This document shows, one piece after another, positions 43,859-50,940 of a DNA stretch of 50,940 bases. Location of the stretch: assembly GCF_013166655.1 (NCBI RefSeq), contig NZ_JABKCA010000037.1, forward strand, positions 1-50,940, written 5' to 3'. Every line of letters begins with the position of its first letter. Positions within the stretch are counted from its first letter, which is position 1. Source of the stretch: Lentimicrobium sp. L6. GTDB lineage: Bacteria; Bacteroidota; Bacteroidia; Bacteroidales; UBA12170. The notes beneath the pieces are model-generated. The model had not been told where the DNA came from. It searched no databases and saw nothing but the letters and a program-made list of their open reading frames with translations. The position numbers were made by a program, and so were the translations under genes.

Positions 43859-44044
43859 TCATAATCATTTAGAAAAGTGGAAAGTCCTTTGTGGATTAGA
43901 CTTGCTGAGCAGTTTTCTGAGTAAGCCTTTGTATACTCCCAATAATTTTCAATGTGACCCATATGATGCGCTATGAATTGAACTTTATCCTTATTGGCAA
44001 AGCAATGGATGGAGAAAAAATACAAATATTTAAAAAGCACAAAA

Positions 44045-44078
44045 AAAATCGGATTCCATAAATATGAAATCCGATTTT
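44045..44078 (-). terminator. Intrinsic terminator after the BNR-like T9SS gene
   Basis: AAAATCGGATT (44045-44055) pairs with AATCCGATTTT (44068-44078), an 11-bp perfect stem, and on the minus strand a run of T follows. It separates the gene from the sulfatase remnant. Confidence 0.85.
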
Positions 44079-44097
44079 ATAAGAGTAAAGAAATTGA

Positions 44098-46014
44098 CTA
44101 TTCGATAATCATTTTCTTTGTTATGCTTTCGTTACCAATAGTAACCGTGTAAAAATAAACACCAGACTCTAAGTTCTCAGCATTAATTTCAACATTCTGA
44201 CTACCATTAATGATACCAGCATTCATGCTATAAACAGTTTGTCCTAAAAGGCTAGTTACTTCAATAGAAGCTGGACTAACAGTTTGAGTAGTAATTTCTA
44301 TTATAGTAGAACCTGTGAATGGATTAGGTTGGTTTTGAGAAATTTTGAAGCTTGCTTGATTTTGCATATCACTAACACCATCAACAATTAAATTTACCAA
44401 ATTAATTCCTGTAATATAATTAACAGTTATAGGATCTGTACCACCATTAGATGCAAATTCACCAGGTGTTACACATTGCATATAAGGAATGGTATAGCTA
44501 CCTTCTTCATTTAAATAGGCTATCTCAGAACCATAAGTAAAATAATAGAATTTTTCATATAATGTTCCTTCTGTTAAACATATTGGGTCAATAGATTCGT
44601 AATATACTAAATCTCTAGTCCAGCCAAAAACATCTGGCTCTACATTTAATTCATTTGCAACGTCTCTTGTATCAGTCCATGTCAAGAAAATTTGACTTCC
44701 ATTTTCATTTCTTGCAGCACTTAATCTGTGGTTCCATCCATTACCAGCATAGTTTCCTTCGTCGTCATCACCTAAATTTGAAGTAAATAAAGAATCAATC
44801 CAAATGATATCTGTTAAACCATTATCATTAACCACCAAATTCATTAAATCACCAGGATAAGTCCAACCCCAACCTAAAGAATCCGGATAATTATAAATAT
44901 CAGCAGAATGCGAACCTGTTGCAGCAAATATTTGAAGATCTCCATGCATATCAACAACACTAGCAGATTCAAAAACAGAAGGAATCATATCACCTTTCCA
45001 GTTTTCAATAATAAATGGCTCCAATAAAGCTTGCATCTCGTCAGTAGTGAAATCTAATTCAATAAGGTCCCAGTTATCACCAGCATCTTCTGTTCTATAA
45101 ACGATAGGTTGATATCCTGAAGGAAAATCATTAGTAGCTCCTACCATATACATATAACCAATTTGTCCATCTTCGGACCATGCCATATCAATACCACCAT
45201 CGTGAGCTTGATAAGAACCAATCCAAGCCATTTGACCATCTTCAGAACTTTGAGATAAATCCATTTCAATTAACATAGATTCATCCCACAAAAAATCAGT
45301 TCCTTCAAAATCACCAAATATAGGCTGTAATTCAGCAGATTGATAATTTCCCCAATCACCTTGAGGTAACATATTTAAACAACGAACTTGATCTTCAATT
45401 TGTGTTAAACCGTATTGGTTCCAATATCCATCTTCAATATTATCTGGGTTATGACTAATTTCAATAGCATGGTTTTCACCACCTAAAGTCATACTTCCCC
45501 ACATTTTATAACCCCAGTCACCTCCAACATGAGAAATGTTTTGCATAACTCCATAAGCATCCTCAACAGCGGTATTACCATCGGGATTAAAAACGATTCC
45601 AGAAGGATAATCATTTGTATAAGAATTACCATTGTCAAATATTACTAATGGCTCAGACCAAGTTGCTCCTCTATCAGTAGAATAAACCATACCCATATCT
45701 GTTCCATTGGTTCCGTAGGTAGCAGGATCTAAAACATAAACAATAGAAATAATGTCTAATTCAGGGTTATAAGATATAGCTCGTGTATCTTCTTTACGAA
45801 CCGTACGAAAATCTTTAGCCTTTCCGACATAAATACGGTTGATATCTTCTGCTACTGCTTTATCTGCATTAATTACTGGGGCAGGAAGGTTATTCTTTTG
45901 AGAAACCTCAATGTCTTTTGATTTTTTTAAATTTTTAATGTTTACAGTTTCATATTGCGCCATAGAAGCCAATGAAAAACTGAAAAGCATTGCAAAAAGT
46001 AGAATTTTTTTCAT
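44098..46014 (-). CDS. Secreted T9SS-sorted protein with BNR/sialidase-like repeats
   Basis: A 638-residue protein from the ATG 46014, which gives a clear signal peptide (residues 1-19, LLFAMLFSFSLASMA) and is preceded by a TATATTTG box. Aspartate-box-like repeats occur, such as MGMVYSTDRGATWSEPL, and YRTEDAGDNWDLIE. The region then alternates acidic and aromatic residues. The C-terminal about 75 residues are a type A sorting domain: QNQPNPFTGSTIIEI, IEVTSLLGQTVY, GVYFYTV and KKMIIE. The BNR-like fold may bind glycans or act as a hydrolase; the catalytic residues cannot be identified. Exported to the surface and probably attached or released. Confidence 0.8.
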   Translation of the reverse strand: MKKILLFAMLFSFSLASMAQYETVNIKNLKKSKDIEVSQKNNLPAPVINADKAVAEDINRIYVGKAKDFRTVRKEDTRAISYNPELDIISIVYVLDPATYGTNGTDMGMVYSTDRGATWSEPLVIFDNGNSYTNDYPSGIVFNPDGNTAVEDAYGVMQNISHVGGDWGYKMWGSMTLGGENHAIEISHNPDNIEDGYWNQYGLTQIEDQVRCLNMLPQGDWGNYQSAELQPIFGDFEGTDFLWDESMLIEMDLSQSSEDGQMAWIGSYQAHDGGIDMAWSEDGQIGYMYMVGATNDFPSGYQPIVYRTEDAGDNWDLIELDFTTDEMQALLEPFIIENWKGDMIPSVFESASVVDMHGDLQIFAATGSHSADIYNYPDSLGWGWTYPGDLMNLVVNDNGLTDIIWIDSLFTSNLGDDDEGNYAGNGWNHRLSAARNENGSQIFLTWTDTRDVANELNVEPDVFGWTRDLVYYESIDPICLTEGTLYEKFYYFTYGSEIAYLNEEGSYTIPYMQCVTPGEFASNGGTDPITVNYITGINLVNLIVDGVSDMQNQASFKISQNQPNPFTGSTIIEITTQTVSPASIEVTSLLGQTVYSMNAGIINGSQNVEINAENLESGVYFYTVTIGNESITKKMIIE

Positions 46015-46042
46015 AGTATGTGATTTTATTAATGTTAGAGAG

Positions 46043-46050
46043 CAAATATA
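46043..46050 (-). promoter_or_regulatory. -7 promoter element (TATATTTG on minus strand)
   Basis: Exact consensus, 28 bases before the ATG at 46014. Excludes the longer frame beginning at 46089. Confidence 0.65.
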
Positions 46051-46199
46051 GGAAATTTTAAAATGAATAAAAACCAATAAAATCAACATTTATTTTCTCT
46101 TAATCATTTCCAATGAAAAAATACAATTCTTAAACCATTGTATTTTTTTTGACTAAGGTATTTGACTTAAAGCTTAATACTTGAATTAAATTCTAAAGC

Positions 46200-47453
46200 C
46201 TATTCCTTTTCAATTTTCAGAGGAGCTTTTCTAAGGAAATAATCCAAATACAAATTAGACATATTACTCTGAATAACAGAGGAATGCTGAAATTTTAGAT
46301 ATTGATTAAAAAACTCGGATATGTATAGATTTAAACTATTAAAAACCAAAGCCCCATCAATATCACCTATCATTCTCACTTCATTATCTCTGTCGGGATA
46401 GGGTAATACTGCCCCATCACTAAAAACAAAATGGCTGGACTTTGGAAAGCGTAAAAAGGCAAAATCACCATCTGTATGACTAAAGTTAACGGTGTTCCCA
46501 AGGTTCCAATCGGCGTTATAATCACTTTCAATCAGCATAAATGGCTGTTTAAGGGGCTGGTCTATAGCATTCCCAAATTGAAAACAATCTAGATTAATTC
46601 CGGCCTTTACTCTATCATCCTGAACACATAATTCTCCGATTACTGAACCACCAACCGACTGTCCAAAAGCGCCAATGGCGTTTAAATCCATGGCTTGCAA
46701 TAAGGCATGTTCAACTTGTCTATCTTGTTCTTCCTCCAGATAATCTATAAAGAAACGAGTGTCTTCTACCCAAAAATTCACAATCTTTTTAAACCTCCTC
46801 AACATCTTATGATAATATCGAGTGATTTCAATATTTTTCTCTGGGCTGTCTTTTTTCTTCCATTGAAACCAGTTGGCAAAAACCAATTGCATATAGGACC
46901 ATTGGGCCCTTTTCTTTTTTAAATAGATTTCTTCACCATCGGGGAATTTTATGTAAGGCTGCTCATAAGGATGGTTTATACTACATACTATATATCCTTG
47001 ACTAGCCAGCGCTTCCATCATTCCTGTATACAAATCGGCCATTCCAAAATAGAAGCCAGGATTAAACAATATCACTGGAAAACCATTTTTCTGAGCAATC
47101 AATTCTGCCTCTGGATAAGAATGCGTAGGATATTCTTGAATTGAGGCTATCCATTCCTTTGAGAATTTCTTGATTTTAAAGGCATTATAGATAAGGTCTG
47201 TGGGATAACTTTCTAAATACAATTCTGGCTTTTCTGTACTCTTAATTTGAGCTGGATACCATATTTTTATATACAGTCTCCTCTTGTCACGCTTTTTAAA
47301 GGGATCTTGCCTTGAACTATCGGTTATAAACCATTCTGTTGTTCCTACTTGATAAGGTCCAGAAGGCATAGGTAAAAAGCTGGTATCTTGCTGTGCAATA
47401 AGTGATATTGTATAAAATATCAGCAGTAAACTGAAATAATATTTTAGCCTCAT
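46200..47453 (-). CDS. Platelet-activating-factor acetylhydrolase-like alpha/beta-hydrolase
   Basis: A 417-residue protein with a signal peptide (residues 1-20, YYFSLLLIFYTISLIA). Motifs of the PAF-AH type II family: GPYQVGTTEWFITD, YIKIWYPAQIKS, PVILFNPGFYFGM (oxyanion), IVCSINHPYEQP, the nucleophile elbow AFGQSVGGSVIGELC with Ser near 267, and a His in SSHFVFSDG. Members hydrolyse short acyl chains of oxidised lipids or cutin-like esters. Its start shares one base with the phosphatase stop, so the two genes form a bicistronic operon. Confidence 0.85.
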   Translation of the reverse strand: MRLKYYFSLLLIFYTISLIAQQDTSFLPMPSGPYQVGTTEWFITDSSRQDPFKKRDKRRLYIKIWYPAQIKSTEKPELYLESYPTDLIYNAFKIKKFSKEWIASIQEYPTHSYPEAELIAQKNGFPVILFNPGFYFGMADLYTGMMEALASQGYIVCSINHPYEQPYIKFPDGEEIYLKKKRAQWSYMQLVFANWFQWKKKDSPEKNIEITRYYHKMLRRFKKIVNFWVEDTRFFIDYLEEEQDRQVEHALLQAMDLNAIGAFGQSVGGSVIGELCVQDDRVKAGINLDCFQFGNAIDQPLKQPFMLIESDYNADWNLGNTVNFSHTDGDFAFLRFPKSSHFVFSDGAVLPYPDRDNEVRMIGDIDGALVFNSLNLYISEFFNQYLKFQHSSVIQSNMSNLYLDYFLRKAPLKIEKE

Positions 47454-48169
47454 TATTCGTCTTCGTTGTGCTGAGTGATGAGAAGTCTTTTATTTATTTC
47501 AAAAGCCACCAAATTACCAAATCCGGGTTTTTGACTCAAAAAAACTCCATTATCCAAATCTATAAATTCTTGTTTTTCTTGATTGATACAATGATGAATG
47601 TATTCCAAATCCACCGGAGTATGTCCATGAATCAACTGTCTATTTCCAATTTTTGAAGAATCAATATTGAATTCTTTAAGCCATAACATGGCATGTTTAT
47701 CTTGAAATACATTTTGAAGATTAAAATTCAATCCAGCATGAACAATAACACAATCATTCATTTCCAAATAATATTTCAAATTACGCATCCATTCAATATA
47801 TTTCTGGGGGATATTAATAATAGAACGGGTTGCAAATGATTTCATGGTGTCCTTACCGCCAAACTCGTACCACTCCTTTTTTATTTTATTAGGCTTTAGT
47901 TTTTGCAAAAACCCACTATTCTCCAAAGCATAATCGTAATTTCTAAGAAAATACTCCTCATGATTTCCCATCAAGGGAGTCACATGGTAACCATTATTCT
48001 GAAGGTTTAAAATCTCGTCAATCACCCCTTTTGAATCGGGGCCACGATCAATATAATCACCTAAAAAGATTAAATGGTCTTCTTTAGAAGGACGAATTTG
48101 AGCCAGTAAGGACTTCAAAGTCTTTACATAACCATGTATATCGGGTATTACCCAGCGCTTTTGCTCCAT
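47453..48169 (-). CDS. Metallophosphoesterase (ApaH/PrpA-like serine/threonine phosphatase)
   Basis: A 238-residue calcineurin-fold phosphatase. The dinuclear-metal motifs occur in order: PDIHGYVKTL (residue 9 on, D and H), FLGDYIDRGPDSKGVI (D, near residue 37), LMGNHEEYFL (N and H, near residue 68), VIVHAGLNF (H) and LIHGHTPVDL (H). The full set is present. Substrate may be protein phosphate or diadenosine tetraphosphate; the size matches symmetric Ap4A hydrolase-type proteins. First gene of the operon with the PAF-AH-like gene. Confidence 0.9.
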   Translation of the reverse strand: MEQKRWVIPDIHGYVKTLKSLLAQIRPSKEDHLIFLGDYIDRGPDSKGVIDEILNLQNNGYHVTPLMGNHEEYFLRNYDYALENSGFLQKLKPNKIKKEWYEFGGKDTMKSFATRSIINIPQKYIEWMRNLKYYLEMNDCVIVHAGLNFNLQNVFQDKHAMLWLKEFNIDSSKIGNRQLIHGHTPVDLEYIHHCINQEKQEFIDLDNGVFLSQKPGFGNLVAFEINKRLLITQHNEDE

Positions 48170-48195
48170 GCCAATAATTTGTACGGGCTAAAATA

Positions 48196-48203
48196 CAAAA
48201 ATA
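48196..48203 (-). promoter_or_regulatory. -7 element of the phosphatase/PAF-AH operon
   Basis: TATTTTTG on the minus strand, 26 bases before the phosphatase ATG at 48169. It is 3 bases from a plus-strand box at 48207-48214, so the two promoters are back to back. Confidence 0.6.
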
Positions 48204-48206
48204 CTT

Positions 48207-48214
48207 TACTTTTG
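48207..48214 (+). promoter_or_regulatory. -7 element of the deacetylase gene
   Basis: TACTTTTG, exact match, 5 bases before ATG 48220, suggesting a leaderless mRNA. Confidence 0.6.
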
Positions 48215-48219
48215 CTTTT

Positions 48220-48852
48220 ATGTATTTAGTTAAAACTCCTATTCTCATCTCCAAATTAATGAGTAAATCATTGATATGGAAGATTCCTACAAATGAAAAA
48301 AAAATCTATTTAACTTTTGATGATGGGCCCATCCCAAATCTCACCATGGAAATTTTAGCAATTCTCGCGGATTACCAAGCCAAAGCCACTTTCTTTTGTG
48401 TGGGTGAAAATGCCAAGAATTATCCAGAATTAATACATAGAATACAAAAAGATGGCCATTTAATAGGTAATCATTCTCATAATCATCTCAGCGGGTGGAA
48501 AACCCCAGCGAAGGATTATATTAACAATGTAAAAAAAGCTTCAGAATATATTGATTCCTATTTATTTCGCCCACCCTATGGACAAATCAATTATCAACAA
48601 ATCAAACATTTAAAAGATGATTACCGAATCATCATGTGGAATATTCTAAGTGGAGATTTCGACAAGCAACTGAGTAATGAGCAATGCTTATTTAATGTAC
48701 TACAAAGCAAAGCTGGTGACATTGTCGTTTTTCATGATAATGAGAAATCGAGAGAGAAAGTTTTAGATGTTTTACCTCAATATTTGGCCCATTTCACCAA
48801 ATTAGGATATGAATTTTGTTCGCTAACACCGCTTTTGAAAACTAAAAAATGA
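48220..48852 (+). CDS. Polysaccharide deacetylase (NodB homology domain)
   Basis: A 210-residue carbohydrate-esterase family 4 enzyme. The NodB motifs are all visible: LTFDDGP (about residues 32-38, catalytic Asp), HSHNHLSGW (two His, about 88-95), RPPYGQINY (Arg, about 121), a DWN/DF-like WNILSGDF and VVFHDNEKS near the C-terminus. No signal peptide is apparent, so a cytoplasmic or membrane-associated role is possible. Likely substrate is a peptidoglycan or chitin-like N-acetyl sugar. It may be leaderless. Confidence 0.92.
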   Translation: MYLVKTPILISKLMSKSLIWKIPTNEKKIYLTFDDGPIPNLTMEILAILADYQAKATFFCVGENAKNYPELIHRIQKDGHLIGNHSHNHLSGWKTPAKDYINNVKKASEYIDSYLFRPPYGQINYQQIKHLKDDYRIIMWNILSGDFDKQLSNEQCLFNVLQSKAGDIVVFHDNEKSREKVLDVLPQYLAHFTKLGYEFCSLTPLLKTKK

Positions 48853-48883
48853 TTAAAATAAGGACTTCATAAGAAATGATGTT

Positions 48884-48891
48884 TATTTTTG
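48884..48891 (+). promoter_or_regulatory. -7 promoter element TATTTTTG
   Basis: Exact match, 22 bases before the TTG start codon at 48914. Confidence 0.6.
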
Positions 48892-48913
48892 CTTCAGAAA
48901 AAAATGATTTGAT

Positions 48914-50764
48914 TTGAGATTTCTAAAAAAATACCAGCTACTGGTCTTCTTGCTTCTCGCAATGAGCCTGCAATATTGTGCTTCTCCAGGCCCCCTTGGA
49001 GGAGGGCCAAAAGATGAAGAGCCACCTGTGTTTTTAGGTAGCGATCCCGTAAAATATAGTCGCAATACCCGCCCGCGAAAAATCCAATTGCAGTTCGACG
49101 AGTTTTTAGTTTTAAAGGATCTACAACAAAATTTGATTATTTCACCTCCTTTAAATGAAGATCCTGATATAAAACTGAAAGGGAAAAAAGTGGTCATCAA
49201 AAATGATAAAGACCTTATCCTTGGAGAAAACACTACCTATACCTATTATTTTGGTGATGCCATATGCGATTTGCACGAGGACAATCCCATTGAAAATTTT
49301 GAATATGTTTTTAGTACAGGTCCATCATTGGATAGCTTAAGCATTAGAGGAAAAATTTTACAATCAGAATATCTCACTCCTGAGGAGTCTGTTTATGTTT
49401 GTTTGTATAAAAAAGGAATGAACGATACCATTCCATTTGATAGCCTCCCCTATTTTGTAAGACCTTATTATGTATCCAGAACAAATGAACTGGGTGAATA
49501 CAAACTCAACAACCTCAGACTTGATGATTACTTGATGTTTGCCATAAAAGATGTGAATAGCAATTATTATTTCGATATGCCCAATGAAGAAATTTCATTT
49601 CTAGATTCTTTAATATTTCCTGAGGATGTCTTCGATTTTATTCCGGATTCTATTCCTATCAACCTCAACGATACTGCTCTAATGGACAGTATTTGGGAAT
49701 ATCATTCCTATTCTATGGTTCAGAATCCAGTTGATTTATATTTGTTCACTCAGCATGATTCCATACCTCGATTAGCCGAAACAGCAGTAGAGCTTAATCA
49801 GAAAATTGATTTCTTTTTTAAATTCCCTATACAAGATAGTATTCACTTTAATCTATTTAATGACAGTACTGATGAAAACTGGTATATTGAAGAATTCTCT
49901 AAGTATAGAGACACCTTAACACTTTGGCTCCCAGACTTAAAATACGATACGCTTTTCTTAAGTATGCAGGTAGACACATTGGCTATCGACACTATGGACT
50001 TTGTAGTAAGAACAGCTAAAAAGGAAGTAGATAAACCCAAACGCCGAAGAAAGAAAAAAGAAGACAAGAGTACAAAGAAAAAGGAAGATAAAAAGGTATT
50101 AAAGTTTAGCAATAATGTAAAGAAACCCTTTCCTTTTTACAAATCTGTGCTATTAGAATTTGAAACTCCATTGGCCTATGCTAATCTTAAAAACTTAGTA
50201 GCTTTAGAAGATACAATGGAAATAAATGTAGAAGCCTATTTCCTAGATAGTCTAAAAAGAAAACTAAGAATTGAATATCCTTGGAAAGAAGAAACTAATT
50301 ATAAAATAAGTATTCCACAAGAAGCCTTGGTAGATATTTTCGGATTAGAAAACGACAGTATCAATTTAAGCATGACCACTTCAACAATTGATGATTATTC
50401 AAATATTAATGTCAGTATTCAAGTTGATTCAAACTGTGTATCTCCTGTGGTTATCACCTTGGTTAAAGGAGAAGCTGATAAAGAAATAGTGATTCAGAAA
50501 CATGTAATCTATGGTGACTCTCTCTTGGTACTACCCTATGTTGTAGAAGGAGACTATTACTTGAAAGCCTTGGAAGACTTTAATGGAAACGGAAGATGGA
50601 ATACAGGAAATTACGGACTAAACCTTTTATCAGAACCTGTTTATTACTTCCCACTTCCACTTTCTGCAAAATCCGGTTGGAATATAGAAGAAACTTGGAA
50701 GATCACCATTAAAGACCGAAAAAGGCCAGAGGTGATTAAGAAAGAGAAAAAAGAAAAGAAGTAA
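48914..50764 (+). CDS. Ig-like (SbsA-type) domain lipoprotein
   Basis: A 616-residue outer-surface lipoprotein. The lipobox is SLQYC, with Cys near residue 22, followed by a Gly/Pro linker (PGPLGGGPKDEEPPVF). The region just after it is an SbsA Ig-like domain: RKIQLQFDEFLVLKDLQQNL, LKGKKVVIKNDKDL and the YTYYFGDAI end. Fibronectin/CNA-B-like prealbumin modules follow (ELGEYKLNNLRLDDYLMFA). A Lys/Arg-rich linker (PKRRRKKKEDKSTKKK) precedes a C-terminal Ig-like part. The start is TTG: the frame upstream is closed by a TGA at 48905 and there is no ATG before the signal peptide. Confidence 0.82.
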   Translation: MRFLKKYQLLVFLLLAMSLQYCASPGPLGGGPKDEEPPVFLGSDPVKYSRNTRPRKIQLQFDEFLVLKDLQQNLIISPPLNEDPDIKLKGKKVVIKNDKDLILGENTTYTYYFGDAICDLHEDNPIENFEYVFSTGPSLDSLSIRGKILQSEYLTPEESVYVCLYKKGMNDTIPFDSLPYFVRPYYVSRTNELGEYKLNNLRLDDYLMFAIKDVNSNYYFDMPNEEISFLDSLIFPEDVFDFIPDSIPINLNDTALMDSIWEYHSYSMVQNPVDLYLFTQHDSIPRLAETAVELNQKIDFFFKFPIQDSIHFNLFNDSTDENWYIEEFSKYRDTLTLWLPDLKYDTLFLSMQVDTLAIDTMDFVVRTAKKEVDKPKRRRKKKEDKSTKKKEDKKVLKFSNNVKKPFPFYKSVLLEFETPLAYANLKNLVALEDTMEINVEAYFLDSLKRKLRIEYPWKEETNYKISIPQEALVDIFGLENDSINLSMTTSTIDDYSNINVSIQVDSNCVSPVVITLVKGEADKEIVIQKHVIYGDSLLVLPYVVEGDYYLKALEDFNGNGRWNTGNYGLNLLSEPVYYFPLPLSAKSGWNIEETWKITIKDRKRPEVIKKEKKEKK

Positions 50765-50940
50765 TTACAACTGTTGTCCAAAATATGCTTAAAACAAGTT
50801 TAATCATTTTTGGGCAATCGTCTTTTTATTAAACAGGCAAAACATGGATCAACGTGTTTTTCTGGGGGATGGACAATCTAGTCATTTTTTTTCTCTTGTT
50901 AATTTAGGAAGCTATTATTAATAAATATATTACTCAAATG
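50765..50940. other. Right edge, no supported gene
   Basis: No clear gene. A 23-codon ATG frame at 50844 ends in TAA and has no supporting feature. The last bases may be the 5' end of a gene beyond the window. Confidence 0.4.

Noticed and set aside
43737-43976. 79-codon plus-strand frame in the sulfatase remnant
   Set aside because: Overlaps the sulfatase motif region antisense; no sign of coding.
50844-50915. Short ATG frame at the right edge
   Set aside because: 23 codons with no promoter, homology or context to support it.

Overview
The window looks like a chromosomal segment of a free-living member of the phylum Bacteroidota. It is AT-rich. Two secreted proteins end in type IX secretion (Por) sorting domains, there is a TonB-dependent receptor fragment, and the gene order parA-parB-DUF5683-dapB is typical of the phylum. 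Most intergenic regions carry the Bacteroidota -7 promoter element TAnnTTTG, usually 5-60 bases before a start codon. I see no phage, IS element, CRISPR array, rRNA or tRNA. The order cannot be fixed from sequence alone; a marine or sediment Bacteroidales/Marinilabiliales-like or Cytophagales-like organism is a guess.

Layout. 1-5756: end of a TonB receptor, a DUF1295 membrane enzyme with a small membrane partner, iron superoxide dismutase, a SnoaL-like protein, an NAD(P)-binding oxidoreductase and a GH125 alpha-mannosidase. 5817-9408: the minus-strand parA-parB-DUF5683-dapB operon and a PUR/DUF3276 nucleic-acid-binding protein. 9539-14491: envelope proteins (PKD lipoprotein, barrel-SPOR fusion, TPR protein, outer-membrane barrel). 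14652-19438: CTP synthase, DUF438-hemerythrin-PAS protein, short asparaginase-fold protein, YwbE, secreted esterase. 19557-24913: methionine biosynthesis operon (metY, metX, bifunctional aspartokinase/homoserine dehydrogenase) behind an unusual leader. 24939-26498: toxin-antitoxin pair, a duplicated structured repeat and a lipoprotein. 26644-30464: riboflavin operon ribD-ribE-ribBA-ribH under an FMN riboswitch. 30565-40010: hydrolases, thioredoxin-like protein, rlmN with a ferredoxin-NADP reductase, an ECF sigma/anti-sigma pair and a secreted cyclophilin. 40175-50764: a large multi-PAS histidine kinase, a decayed sulfatase, a T9SS-secreted BNR-like protein, a PAF-acetylhydrolase-like enzyme, a phosphatase, a polysaccharide deacetylase and an Ig-like lipoprotein.

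The most interesting system is the 5' leader of the methionine operon (19557-19900). A near-consensus promoter leads directly into two consecutive tiny open reading frames, 23 and 30 codons long, with 6 and 13 methionine codons. Each is followed by a strong intrinsic terminator. In both, the last codons after the Met cluster can pair with the ascending side or loop of the following terminator, which is the geometry of ribosome-mediated attenuation. No SAM riboswitch or MetJ-like operator is visible. I infer a tandem methionine-specific attenuator that senses Met-tRNA supply, and I do not know of a described example of this arrangement.

Start codons were corrected wherever a longer reading frame began inside a -7 promoter box or terminator; TAnnTTTG creates spurious TTG starts repeatedly here. 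Several genes have the -7 box 4-7 bases before ATG and are predicted to make leaderless or nearly leaderless transcripts.
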